A stretch of 64,000 nucleotides of DNA from assembly GCF_048771995.1 (NCBI RefSeq), contig NC_133024.1, positions 89,436,501 through 89,500,500 on the forward strand, written 5' to 3'. Below the pieces are notes generated by a model. That model saw only the letters and a program-made list of their open reading frames with translations. It searched no databases and was not told where the DNA came from. This document shows positions 48,301 to 57,417 of the stretch, piece after piece. The number at the start of each line of letters is the position of its first letter. Position 1 is the first letter of the stretch. The stretch comes from Taeniopygia guttata. Taxonomy: Eukaryota > Chordata > Aves > Passeriformes > Estrildidae. The translations under genes were made by a program, and so were the position numbers.

Positions 48301-51300
48301 ACATCTTATACAGAAGTACAAAACTGCTAATAGTTATGTCACCACAAATCACATCTCCTCTGGTCAGATTACAGCCAACCAAATAAAAGTGTAAACATGA
48401 AGACATGAGACAAAAATAGTTCACATTCTTTCCCCACAAAATATTAGAGGAGTATTTCCTGGGAAAAAAGGTCAGTTGCATTTCTTCCGATTAGTGCCAC
48501 AATGGATACTCCAGTGACCCAACTGAAAATTAAAGAATGAAATTAACTGTCAGAAAATTTAAACCTGTTGTTCCAATGAACATATATATCTACATTGCCT
48601 ATCAAGTACCTAATCTTCCCAAGATGTGTCTTTTATTTAGCTTAGCTTGTTTCCAGTAAAGGATTAAAATGTGTACTCACATGACATCTAGCTGCAAGGT
48701 AGCGACATGCCTCATACAACTGAAAGAAAAGTTTCATATACATCAATTATAAAGAGAGAACATTTTTGCTTACTCTGCCTGAGTCCCTTTTGCTCTCTCC
48801 TTTTTCAGTACTTCAGCTTCTTCACCCCTTTCACCACCAGAAGTCCTTCCCGACCAAGCCTGTAACACTTTCTCTACTACTAAATTCTCAAAGGACACTT
48901 ACTTGACTCTTGTCTTTACCACTCATTATCAGAATGGAAGGAAAATTGAAACAACTACATCTGAAGTGACAATCCACCTTCCCATACCTGCTGCAGTTAC
49001 ATCCTCAGACCCCTTCTCTTTTCTGTGACCTGTCTGGGGACAATGCTTTAAACCTGACCAAATGAACATGGGGCCTTATAAACTAAATAATGCAGCTTTT
49101 TAAATTACTTTTCTTACTGTGATGGTGAAGAAATTACTGTGGCTAGCAGCAGAGCCTTAAAAGAGGGGTAACAGTAGCCTGTCTTTGACTGAAATCACTT
49201 ACCTTATCCAGTTTCCGTGATCGAAGGGCATGTGCTGCCCTGTGATACTGAGCTGTTAGGTAAAGACATTGAGCCAACCAGTAGATATCCTGTGGTTCCT
49301 CTAAAGTAAAAGAACAAATTGTAAACCATTGCTTAACAATATACCTTCAAACATTTTAATACAGAATGTTCACTTTTGCTTCACTATAGAAGTATCTTCC
49401 CCCTACTCTAGCATCTGACTGAGTTACAGAATTTTATTTATAAGTATGTATAAAATACTTACACTATCTATCAGCAAGAGATTAAAATGAAAAGATAATA
49501 TGATTTTAACTTTAAAGACCTCACTGGACAGTGAATACAAAGAATGTCGTAATAGAGGCGTGTCATGAGAAGGAGATGATGATACGCATTAAAAAAGCAG
49601 CAGTTGCAGGCTACCCTGCTCTTGGACATAGAGCAGAAAAAAACAAGACATAAATGTCTCTCTCAATAAAATGATCAGTGGTAACCTAACAACAGTGAAA
49701 GCACTAGACTTCCACAGCTTGGAGTTGCAATTTCAGAAGCACAGTTTAGTGCCCTCTACCTCACTGGCAACCACAGCCTTTGTGGGATCAAGTCCCTGGA
49801 ATCACTTTAAGCAGTGTAAGTGCTGGTGGCTGTGGGCAGCCACTGTGGGCAGCTCCCTCTCAGCGTAAGCACACTCTGTACTTGTCACCCAGGGCAACCC
49901 TGAGTCTGGTGGGAAACCACCATGGTCTCTTGCTAATCTTGTTTTTTTCTGTTGCTTCTTAAGGAAGGCAAACCTCAAGGTTTGTTCAAACATGAATTTT
50001 AACATGAAGTTCAAAAGGCAAGGAAAATGAGCTCTGCTCTATTTAGGAGAATGGCATTCCAAAGATCACAAAAATGCACTTAAACCAAACTCAAAACGTT
50101 AGTATTTGGCCATACAGCACTAAAACCCCACCAAAACACAATACTATCAGAAAGAAGTTAATAAAATACAATGTAAAAAGCAACTACTTACCATGAGAGA
50201 GTGAAGCTACTTTGTCAGCCCAAAACAGGGCACTTTGATATTGCTGCTGTAAAAGCATGATAGAAATAATTAGTATTCCTTTGGGGTTGACTTTTCTGAA
50301 TAATTTTGAAATACATGTACATCAGTCAGATCTAGTATCTTGTGCATGTAGTCTCTAATGAACGGTGATGTACATTTCAGATCTTTGTAACTTAAAAAAA
50401 TAGTTCAAAATGGCCAATACTGCAGGTATCTTTGACCAAAAGTTATGTGCTGTATCAGTATGGCAATAGGTCATTAGTTCAATTGCTATCACTGAAAAAG
50501 TAGCAAGTTTACCAGTTTAAAAAAATGCTACATTTTAGAAGAAAGATAATAAGATATATATAAGAAAGGACACCAAAATTATTTCAGGTAGCTTCAGCAG
50601 CACCATCTCTGGAGAAATGGAGAAATGTTCATTCTCCAGTCATGATGCTTCAACTTCACATAAATTCATAGTGCCTGCAAGCATTTCCCCTTATTCTTGG
50701 ATACACATTTTCACTCTTGAGACTTCAGTTTGGCAAGAGTGAAATAGGTAAGAGTGGTGGCAACCAGAGATTAGACAGAAGCAGAATTTGCAGGTATATC
50801 CCACTAACCCAGATAAAGTTGCCACCAGATTTGGGTGCCAGGAAAAATCTCAGAGAACTGGCTGGGGTTATCTCCTGAGAAGATCACCAGGCATTCTTGC
50901 TACTCCTTTTTATCTCAGTCCATGCAATGAAGCCTAACATGATTCCCAGGATATGCTGGACACTTAACAAATACCCTGTCATTGCAAGGATTTGTAAGAC
51001 TTTACAAGAACATGTAGCAAGAGGACAAGGGGGAACCAATTAAAAATGAAAAAGAGAGTAGGTTTAGATGAGATGTTAGGAGGAAGTTCTTTGCTGTGAG
51101 GGTGGTGAGACACTGGAACAAGTTGCTCAGATAGACTGTGGATGCCCCATTAGTGGAAGTGTTCAAGGCCAGGTTGGATGAAGCTTTGAGCAGCCTGGTC
51201 CAGTGAAAGGTGTCCCTGCCTGTGGTGGTGTGTGTTTTTATAGGATTTTACAAGGTTTTGTTTTCAGGGTTAGGTGTTTATTGTTAGGTAGTTTCAGTTG

Positions 51301-53834
51301 GTATGTCCCTATTTCTTCCTCTCACAATGGTTTCTCCCAGGTAGTTTACTCCTAAGTTTTCCCCTACCTGACTGTCCCTCAAAGTGCCAATCTCCCTGTT
51401 CCTCCCCTCTTACCCTTCAATGGTTCTGTCAATCAAAGTTGTGCTGCCCACCTCCCCTGTTTGGCCCATTTGGTTCTCAAAAGCTCCCTGTCTATTGCCC
51501 CTTCCCTAGTATCTCATTGGCCTGGGAAGCCTCCTCCCTCCCATGGATTGCCCTCATTGGACTGCCACAATTGTGTTCTCTTCCCCTAATGTCTCCCCAT
51601 TGGATGTGAGCTGCTTTTACCCCTCATACCCTCCCCTCTTTATAATGTGCTGCCACCCTCACACCTGTGCCTACTTGTCCCTGAACCCTCCTAGGTAATA
51701 AACTACCTTGAAATTCATACAAGTGGCCCCTCTCTATTTCTTTGCCTCAGTCTTTAGTTTCTGCTTGGGAGCTGCGATACCCCCACCACAGGGAGCTGCC
51801 AGCCCCTGTGAGCACTGCCACCCTAGAGGTCTTGGAAGAGATTTGGGGCAGCCACTCCTGTTATGCCCTCTGGCCATAGGGATTGTGCTAGGCAGGAGAC
51901 CTCCACACTGTGGCCGCTACCGGGCAGCGACACCTGCCCCTGGCAGGGGGCTGGAACCAGATCAACCCAAACAACTCTGAGGTTCTCTAAAGACTAAGAA
52001 AGCCTTGATGGCTTCTCTCCTCTCCTGCCCCATTGGAGTTGTGGAGTTTGTTCAGACCGTCAGAGACTGGTTTATGCTTTTGGAGTACGGGTCTGGCAGC
52101 CTGTTCTGAGATGCACACACTGATGGTATCCCAGTCCTCATAAAGCACTACAATCCATGACCTCACTGGTCTCTTCTATCATGTGTTCCTACATTTCCTA
52201 CTTGATGGGGATTAATAATACCCAGCAAATTTGCCAAGAGAATTGTTTGGTTTCAATCTGTAGTCCCAAGGGGGGAAAAAAAATCCACAAAAACCCACAA
52301 ACCAACCCCACACAAATTTAATAACTGTCTACAAGAAAAGAGATTTAAATTATTACCTCAACACCACAAAAGAAAGGTATAATCCAGGCCTACAAGGCAC
52401 TGCATGATTTCTTTTGAGAACTTTTACAGTTCTATGGGATGACACATTATTACACAAAAAAGCAACTTCGCGTTCCTCCTGCTGCTCCTTCCTCAAAAGT
52501 GCACAGCTGTCTACACAGCTGTGTGCAAAACAGCTTGATGAAACAGTTTAACAAATGAGAACAGCAAACCAAACCAATCAAACCCACCAAATTAGCTTGG
52601 ATCCCTAATCAGCCTTTCAGTCAGACTTGCTGGCCACACAGCCTTTGCTAATTTAAGGGGTGTGCTTTTCTTAGTAATGATGCCTGCACCAAGTCTGAAC
52701 TGGAAGAAGAGCAGAACAGTTTGATGCTACATTTAACCTAATTTATTTATGTTTTTTTTCCTCTTGTGTCTTTTTTTTTTTTCTTTGCCCTGCAGCAACA
52801 TAATTGCTGAATCCATCAACAAATGAAAACAACCCTGCCCTCCTACGAGCCGTCTGCAGCACTGCAGGAGTGTGATGGGCAGCTTAATCACCAGGTAGAG
52901 AACCACGGAATAGTCTGGCTCAGAAGAGACCTTAAAGATTGTTTAGTTCTAACCTGCCAGGGGCAGATACACCTTCCACTAGAGCAGGCTGCTCAAAGCC
53001 TCATCCAACCAGGTCTCGGACACTTCCAAGGATGGGGCATCCACAGCTTCTCTAGGCATGCTGTTTCAAGTTCCTCCCTCACAGAAAGGAATTTCTTCCT
53101 AATATCTAATCTAAATCTATTTCGTCTTAGTTTGAATCCATTCCCCCTTGTAAAGATCATAGAATCATTAAGGTTGGAAAAGACATCCAAGATAATCAAG
53201 TCCGACCTTGCCAGAACCCACCATACTCACTAAACCGTATCACCAAGAGCCATGTCCACTTCCAAGAAGGGTGATTCCACCACTGCCCGAGAAGTCGGTT
53301 CCAATGCCTAATCACCATTTTAGCGAAGATATTTTTTTTTCTGATATCCAAACTGAACCTGCCCTGGTGCGACAGAGGCTCTTTCCCCCTGCCTTAGGTA
53401 GGTACGGCCCAGCTTGCACAACCCGAGAGGGCGGGATCCTGCAAACGCCTTCGCTGCACGGCGGCCCCACGGCGGCTCCCCTCCTCCTTCTCCACACGAG
53501 GGAGAAACCAGGAAAACCCAGCGGGAGGACCCGGCTCCTGCTAGAGACCCACAGGCGGCGCTTCCGGCCCGCCGACCCCTCCGTGCCCGCCGCTCCTTCC
53601 CTTCCAGGGAGAACGGGGCACAAGTATAAAATTACTCCTTCTCCGCGGTGCAGAGGCCGGCACCGCTCCCCGCCCCACCCCGGCCCGGCCTCCCTCTCTG
53701 CGGGAGCCACGCCGAGCGCGGTTTTTCCTCGAGGAAAACCCGTGGGCCTCCTGTCTCTTCCCCAGCAGCCCCCGCCGGGCGCTCACCTGGTCGATGTAGT
53801 GTCGCACTCGCTTCCTGAGCCGCTCCAGGTTCAT
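33122..53834 (-). CDS. CDC16: CDC16, anaphase-promoting complex subunit 6 (18 coding exons, 623 aa)
   Basis: Whole-gene span, start codon to stop. CDC16/APC6 is a TPR scaffold subunit of the anaphase-promoting complex (APC/C), the nuclear and spindle-associated E3 ubiquitin ligase that marks cyclin B and securin for the proteasome. The protein forms a homodimer through its N-terminal TPRs, and its C-terminal TPRs hold the small subunit CDC26 (family knowledge). Joined exons give MNLERLRKRVRHYIDQQQYQ at the N-terminus, a chain of TPR helices over about residues 1-540 (for example NASTYSAIGYIHSLMGNFES), and an acidic Ser/Thr tail ending ESDMMLETSMSDHST. The length is three residues more than human (620). 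Phases are consistent across all 18 exons. The start is chosen because it matches the human N-terminus, although the frame stays open above it. No sign of decay. Confidence 0.98.
34475..34565 (-). CDS. CDC16: CDC16 coding exon 17
   Basis: ALGLRRDDTFSVTMLGHCIE then MYIGDSEAYI. Acceptor TCAATAG, donor ATTG|GTAAGT. 91 nt, phase 1 out. Confidence 0.97.
35111..35246 (-). CDS. CDC16: CDC16 coding exon 16
   Basis: KYEEALEYHRQALVLIPQNA then STYSAIGYIHSLMGNFESAI and DYFHT. Classic TPR signature residues are present (Ala, Gly-Tyr, Phe, Ala). Acceptor CTAACAG, donor ACG|GTATGT. Confidence 0.98.
37264..37325 (-). CDS. CDC16: CDC16 coding exon 15
   Basis: VTVDKWEPLLNNLGHVCRKL. Acceptor TTTTGCAG, donor CAA|GTAAGC. 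62 nt, phase 2 out. Confidence 0.96.
37782..37845 (-). CDS. CDC16: CDC16 coding exon 14
   Basis: DWKTAEKWFLDALEKIKAIG then NE. Asp replaces the Glu recalled in human at the split first codon. Acceptor CCTTAG, donor GAG|GTATTT. Confidence 0.95.
38457..38609 (-). CDS. CDC16: CDC16 coding exon 13
   Basis: CHLPMLYIGLEYGLTNNSKL and on to VMHEVGVVAFQNG, two TPR helices nearly identical to human. Acceptor TTTTTAG, donor GAGA|GTAAGC. Confidence 0.97.
39255..39314. repeat. 19-bp direct repeat overlapping a 14-bp inverted repeat
   Basis: GCAAATGCATTGCTACTGT occurs at 39255-39273 and again at 39292-39310. The second copy is the core of a hairpin with 14-bp perfect arms ATTGACAGTAGCAA / TTGCTACTGTCAAT (39282-39295, 39301-39314) around a 5-nt loop. 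It lies about 60 bp past the CDC16 exon 12 donor. Confidence 0.9.
39372..39497 (-). CDS. CDC16: CDC16 coding exon 12
   Basis: SKATTLERTYGPAWIAYGHS and on to MAAYFTAAQLMKG. Acceptor GTTTTAG. The donor GG|GTCTGT is weak but is set by phase and homology. Confidence 0.95.
41292..41365 (-). CDS. CDC16: CDC16 coding exon 11
   Basis: VSWFAVGCYYLMVGHKNEHA then RRYL, a canonical TPR helix pair. Acceptor TATGTAG, donor CAG|GTAATT. 74 nt, phase 2 out. Confidence 0.96.
41641..41787 (+). mobile_element. CR1 LINE internal tail fragment
   Basis: Resembles CR1 near its 3' end: AAGCAATGGGTACAAGTTGT, TTTTTACTGTGAAGCTGGAT and GGTTGCTCAGAGACATGTAG. Strongly diverged and truncated at both ends, so probably old. 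Confidence 0.65.
42030..42079 (-). CDS. CDC16: CDC16 coding exon 10
   Basis: ELFYLSHKLVDLYPNNP, 50 nt. Acceptor TATGTAG, donor CCT|GTAAGT. Confidence 0.95.
43660..43739 (-). CDS. CDC16: CDC16 coding exon 9
   Basis: VMEKDPFHANCLPVHIGTLV then ELNKAN. The acceptor lies after a run of nine T. Donor AATG|GTAAGG. Confidence 0.96.
43967..44020. repeat. Perfect 23-bp inverted repeat with 8-nt loop
   Basis: Arm 43967-43989 (starting TTTATTCTGATTTT) is the exact reverse complement of 43998-44020. The loop is GCTGAATA. AT-rich, in CDC16 intron 8. Confidence 0.95.
44778..44911 (-). CDS. CDC16: CDC16 coding exon 8
   Basis: YNKPSETLIPESVDGLQENL and on to HYYNCDFKMCYKLTS. Donor AGT|GTAAGT. 134 nt, phase 2 out. 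Confidence 0.96.
45517..45611 (-). CDS. CDC16: CDC16 coding exon 7
   Basis: EKELLESLPLNRQCTEEEQE then LLHFLFENKLKK. Human has SKLCN where this bird has NRQCT. Acceptor CATATAG, donor AAG|GTAAGT. Confidence 0.96.
46224..46383 (-). CDS. CDC16: CDC16 coding exon 6
   Basis: IKSSICLLRGKIYDALDNRT followed by a TPR ending LLTSHHMLTAQE. Acceptor TCACCAG, donor GAAG|GTCTGG (weak after GT). 160 nt, phase 1 out. Confidence 0.96.
47735..47875 (-). CDS. CDC16: CDC16 coding exon 5
   Basis: YAAKEHQQALDILDMEEPIN and on to SGLKDSTTDWEMSQSS. 47 codons, phase 0 on both sides. Acceptor GTTAG, donor TCA|GTAAGT. Confidence 0.96.
48681..48719 (-). CDS. CDC16: CDC16 coding exon 4 (39-nt microexon)
   Basis: LYEACRYLAARCH, 13 codons between TTTCAG and GTGAGT. 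Phase 0 on both sides, so skipping it would keep the frame. Confidence 0.95.
49203..49300 (-). CDS. CDC16: CDC16 coding exon 3
   Basis: EEPQDIYWLAQCLYLTAQYH and on to LRSRKLDK. Acceptor CTTTAG, donor AAG|GTAAGT. 98 nt, ends in phase 0. Confidence 0.96.
50192..50246 (-). CDS. CDC16: CDC16 coding exon 2
   Basis: QQYQSALFWADKVASLSH, first TPR. Acceptor TTTTACAG, donor CATG|GTAAGT. 55 nt leaves phase 1. Confidence 0.96.
51050..51220 (+). mobile_element. CR1 LINE fragment, left part, interrupted by an LTR
   Basis: Contains GGTGGTGAGACACTGGAACA, CAAGGCCAGGTTGGATGAAG and AAAGGTGTCCCTGCC, the usual CR1 tail order. The remainder of the same element resumes at 51933. Confidence 0.9.
51221..51932 (+). 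mobile_element. Solo LTR of an endogenous retrovirus (6-bp target duplication, ERVK-like)
   Basis: Starts TGTGGTGGTG and ends GCAGCGACA, 712 bp, flanked on both sides by CCTGCC (51215-51220 and 51933-51938). Six-base duplications are typical of class II (ERVK/alpha-beta) avian retroviruses. AATAAA near 51697 marks the end of R. No viral genes adjoin it. The intact duplication suggests it is younger than the CR1 it split. It is on the strand opposite to CDC16. Confidence 0.8.
51933..51985 (+). mobile_element. CR1 LINE fragment, right part
   Basis: CCTGCCCCTGGCAGGGGGCT then GGAACCAGATCAACCCAAAC. This continues the CR1 broken at 51220 and carries its eroded 3' end. Confidence 0.8.
52895..53153 (-). 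mobile_element. CR1 LINE 3' fragment
   Basis: Reverse CR1 tail: CCTTCCACTAGAGCAGGCTG, CTCAAAGCCTCATCCAACCA and AATTTCTTCCTAATATCTAA. Same orientation as CDC16. Abuts the next CR1. Confidence 0.88.
53155..53390 (-). mobile_element. CR1 LINE 3' fragment next to CDC16 exon 1
   Basis: Begins at the CR1 3' end, GATCATAGAATCATTAAGGT and TGGAAAAGACATCCAAGATA, and runs to TCTGATATCCAAACTGAACC. It is a different subfamily from its neighbour and runs up to the edge of the CpG-rich region. Confidence 0.92.
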
Positions 53835-54020
53835 CCTCCTTCCCTCCCTGCCTCCCTCCCTGCGTGCCGGAGCCGCCGAGGGACCGCGGCCGCCCGCCGG
53901 TGCAGCGCCCAAACCCGCCCCCCGCCTTCGCTCCCGCCCTCCCGGAAACAGCGCCCCGAGCGCGGCGTTCCGGGAGCGTTGAGGCCGCCGGAGGCGCCCC
54001 CCCTGCCTCCGCACGCCCCT
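53400..54020 (-). promoter_or_regulatory. CDC16: CDC16 CpG-rich promoter, exon 1 and start of intron 1
   Basis: GC- and CpG-rich island in an AT-rich setting, centred on the CDC16 start codon. No TATA box is evident. A 9-bp inverted pair CTCCCGGAA / TTCCGGGAG (53939-53947 and 53968-53976) contains ETS-like GGAA cores about 100-140 bp above the ATG. A CCGGAAGC ETS-type site lies in the intron at about 53560-53567. Confidence 0.7.
53787..53834 (-). CDS. CDC16: CDC16 coding exon 1
   Basis: MNLERLRKRVRHYIDQ, 16 codons, with donor CAG|GTGAGC. The ATG has A at -3. It lies inside a CpG-rich region. Confidence 0.96.
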
Positions 54021-54112
54021 AAATAAACATGTCCTGGGACTTTTCTCTACAGTCCGTACTGGAGAGAGAGAGACATTTATGGTGAGGGGCTTCTTCACAG
54101 TTTCGAAGTGAA

Positions 54113-54400
54113 AGATTGTTCGTGGAATGTGGCCCGAGGGAATGGCCTGAAGCTGAGTCAGAAGAGGTTTAGGTTGGGTATCAGGATATCTTCATGCAGG
54201 GGGTGATGGTTGGGCACTGAACAGCTCCCCAGGGAAGGGTCTCAGCACCAAGCCTGACAGAGTTCAAGAAGCTTTCGGACAGCTCTCAGGCACAGGGTGT
54301 GTCTCCTGGGGATGTGCAGGGCCGGGGGCTGGGCTCGATGATCCTCGTGGGTCCCTTCCAGCTCAGCGTACTCTGTGGTTCCTGTGATCCTGTGATCTGC
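54113..54400 (+). mobile_element. CR1 LINE 3' fragment above the CDC16 promoter
   Basis: Contains GAGGGAATGGCCTGAAGCTG, GGTTTAGGTTGGGTATCAGG, GGGCTCGATGATCCTCGTGG and GGTTCCTGTGATCCTGTGAT. Similar to CR1-J tails, and it begins about 280 bp above the CDC16 start codon. Confidence 0.9.
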
Positions 54401-55646
54401 GCTTCCTCAACTCTGAGGTTCCATGATCATCTCTGCCAGGACTCCTGGAGAGATCTGCTCCCTGAGAGCCGCCTTCGGCTGCTGCAGCTGTGTGGTGAAA
54501 ATACTCCCTCAGGACTCTCCAGCAATGGTGAATGGTGTATCAGGAGGTTTTCTGTGAGTCCTGCATCTCCCAGGAATTTTTTGTGTCGCACAGATTAGGG
54601 AATCATCCACTAGGACACTGCTGAAACATGTCAGCTTTCACTACTGAAACCCAAGTAATGCAAACCATTAAAACGCCTGATTTGAAGTCATTTGGGTGTC
54701 AGCCAACATGTCTTAGAGCAAGTATGCATGGGACACGAGGAAGATCACTTGTGTTTGCTACGATGGAGAAGGAAGACTTGTGTCAAGGTTACAGTGGGGA
54801 GAAGACCACAAAGGTGGCAGCTGGTCACAAGCAAACAGTCTCTGAGGAAAATGGATCCATGTGCCCTCTCTTGAATTATTTGCAGTAGCTGCACTTTGAT
54901 GTAAAACTGTTTGATTTCAGTGATTTCCTCCATCAGTTAGGTGTTGGTCAGCTTTTCACCTCACACTGTGTCACCTTTTGGGAGCCAGTTCTTCTCTAGT
55001 GCCATTGAGTGTGTGTGCTGCAGAAGGCAGATATTTATGCCGGCTGTAAAGCATAAATTTATTATGTTATTTTTTTAACTCAACTGCACTTGTAGGTCTG
55101 CCACTTCTTTGTATTTTGGTAACCAATATCTTGGGGAAAGCAAAATCCTTGTTCCTCTTTCCATTAGATCACATAATGAAGAAACTAATCCATGTGATAG
55201 TGGTTTCTTTGCTTCCAACAGTCGTATCTACTGAGGGTTATTATCACATTCAACTTCCCTAAAGACAACTTTTGGGTGTGCAAGTACCTTCCATGGCAGG
55301 GTGTAATCAAGCTTTTGTACCTACAGTTCTCAGAAACTTGTGGCTTGTAATGAGTACTACCATTCCACTTACTGCATTTGTTGCAGTTGAAATCAGTATG
55401 GAAATAACAGCATATGTATTCATCAGCTTGTTGTGCTGTCTGTGTACAACACAAGATGTTTGAGTGAGATTTTGATAACATGTAGAAACTGCTGAGTGGT
55501 GGAGCCCATGATTTGTCCTGTGTGGCACATTTCCCTCTTCGACCAGGTGTAATAATAACTCACCAGAGATAAGTGGCTTCTATTCAGTGAGAGACATCAG
55601 GGTAGCAAACTGCAGTAATTCACAGAGAACAAGATAAATTTAAAAA

Positions 55647-55905
55647 TCATAGAATCATATGATGGTTTGGATTGGAAAGGACCTCCAAATATCATCAAGG
55701 TCTAACCCCCCTGCCAAGGGCAGGGATACATTTCACTAGACCAGGTTGCTCAAAGTCCCATCAAACCTGAGCTTGAACGTTTCCAGGAATGGAGCATCCA
55801 CAACTTCTTTGGGCAACCTGTTCCAGTGCCTCAACACCCTCATCAGAAAATGTTCCTTCCTTATAGCTAGTCTGAATCTACCCTCTTTTAGTTTAAATAT
55901 CTCAG
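55647..55905 (-). mobile_element. CR1 LINE 3' fragment
   Basis: AATCATAGAATCATATGATG, then GGAAAGGACCTCCAAATATC, CATCCACAACTTCTTTGGGC and AACCTGTTCCAGTGCCTCAA. Clear reverse-oriented CR1 tail. Confidence 0.93.
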
Positions 55906-56577
55906 TAGAGAAACTGAATTTGAAACTTTATGAAATGCAGAACAAAAAAAATGAAATAAAATATGAAAATTAGGAGTTGGTGCTAATGACTAAGATAGAA
56001 ATCTTGTCTGGGGAAGAAAAAAAAGATGCACAGGAAGTGTGGGGGTTGGAAGAGAAGAAAATGCTCTTGTTGGGGATGGGTGACAGTTAAGAACAGCCGT
56101 GGTCACTGGGAGCTGCTCTGAAGCACAGAGAGGACCTGTCATCTGTAGGATCTTGGAGTGGTCCAGAGAATGCTCTATAAACTTGAGGAAACAGGTACAG
56201 AAATGCACATAGAGAATGTTATTTTTCCTTTAGCATCTATCTAGTTCTTACATTGTTAAAGCAGAGTACATAATCTCATGTTGCTTCCTAATATGTGTTA
56301 TGTGCTGCTTTTTTATATTTCCCTGAAAATTTAGCTCATCTGAGTGAGCTGTTTCTGGAACTAGAGCTCAGAGGAATGGTTGCTTAAGCTATGCTGGGGG
56401 GCTACAGCAGTGTGGCTGCTCAGGTGGGCTCCAGACCTGTTTCTTCAACAGGAAGCTGGTCTGACATCAGCTCTCATGGAGTAGCTGGTCATTCATAGAC
56501 AGCACCCTTATGGACAGACTCCATCAATTTGCTTCTTCCCTGGGAGTTATGTAGGTGTGCAAGCAAATAGATGGGGC

Positions 56578-56616
56578 TGCTGTTCACAACATGTTCACAT
56601 CATGTTGTGAACAGCA
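56578..56616. repeat. Perfect 16-bp inverted repeat with 7-nt loop
   Basis: TGCTGTTCACAACATG (56578-56593), loop TTCACAT, then CATGTTGTGAACAGCA (56601-56616). About 2.7 kb upstream of CDC16. Confidence 0.95.
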
Positions 56617-57067
56617 AGATCTTTGTGAAGTGGTGGTTGAGGCATAAAAATTATTTTAGGTGTGAACAGGTGAAATTTTGTATGTTATGTAGTTTTCAAA
56701 TAATATGCAAGTTTCTCTTTCGCATTCAAAACCAGTAGAGAGCAAAACTACTGTGATGGTTAAGTGGTGTTGATATACTTAATGCTTTGCTTAATAATAC
56801 TTTTAACAGTGGGGAAGGTATGGAGAGTCAGTTAAAACAAATTGATTTGCACTCATGTATCTTAAATCTTGACAGGAAGTTGAAGGCTCCACAGTCATAG
56901 TAAGACTTCTGTACTTTGTGGAAGTTCCTATATTTTTATCTGCTTTTAGATATCTTTTTTCTTCTGTTCTAAAAATACCTGTAGACATTATATGTGCTGG
57001 CGCTATCACATAGCTTCTTCCTGCTGCTTTTAGATTACTGTTTCCAAGTCAGTTTGGTGCTTGCACA

Positions 57068-57235
57068 TTTCATAGAATCACAGAACAATTCAGGTTGGAG
57101 AGGACTTTTATGATCATCTAGTTCCAACCTCCCTGCATAGGCAGGGTCACCTTCCACCAGACCAGGTAAACTTGATCAAGTAAAAGTGGCCGTGTTCACT
57201 TTCAGCCTCTACATGAAAAAAAGTCTTCTTTGATA
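57068..57235 (-). mobile_element. CR1 LINE 3' fragment
   Basis: Starts TTTCATAGAATCACAGAACA, then CAGGTTGGAGAGGACTTTTA and TCACCTTCCACCAGACCAGG. Homology fades to the right, so the end is approximate. Confidence 0.85.
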
Positions 57236-57361
57236 TTGGAAAGTGTCCTTGTTTCTGGCTTGGGTACTGTAACTGAAGTGAGGCCTCTGAAATGGATGTC
57301 TGTATTGAGCTGGGAGAAGTTCTCTCTGAAATAGTCCAGGAGTGGGTGTCAATCCTTCTGG

Positions 57362-57417
57362 GAAGGTTTCAGAGGTGGCCCCTAACTCAGAAGGTTTCAG
57401 AGGCAGCCCCTTACTCA
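57362..57417. repeat. Tandem duplication, about 28 bp twice
   Basis: AAGGTTTCAGAGGTGGCCCC followed by TAACTCAG, then a near-identical copy with small differences. Recent local duplication, no coding meaning seen. Confidence 0.8.

Larger units (their letters stand above)
33388..50191 (-). other. CDC16: CDC16 introns 2-17
   Basis: Apart from the coding exons listed, this span is AT-rich unique sequence and remarkably poor in repeats. The exceptions are one CR1 fragment at 41641-41787 and two perfect hairpins (39282-39314, 43967-44020). No intronic snoRNA or tRNA recognised by eye. Confidence 0.7.
50247..53786 (-). other. CDC16: CDC16 intron 1
   Basis: Largest CDC16 intron. It holds a CR1 split by a solo LTR (51050-51985), two further CR1 tails (52895-53390) and the CpG-rich rim. 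The stretches 50247-51049 and 51986-52894 look unique, the latter with a T-rich tract near 52751-52783. Confidence 0.8.

Noticed and set aside
53208-54026. 272-codon open frame on the plus strand across the CDC16 promoter
   Set aside because: It begins in a CR1 and continues through the CpG island opposite CDC16 exon 1. Explained by GC content.
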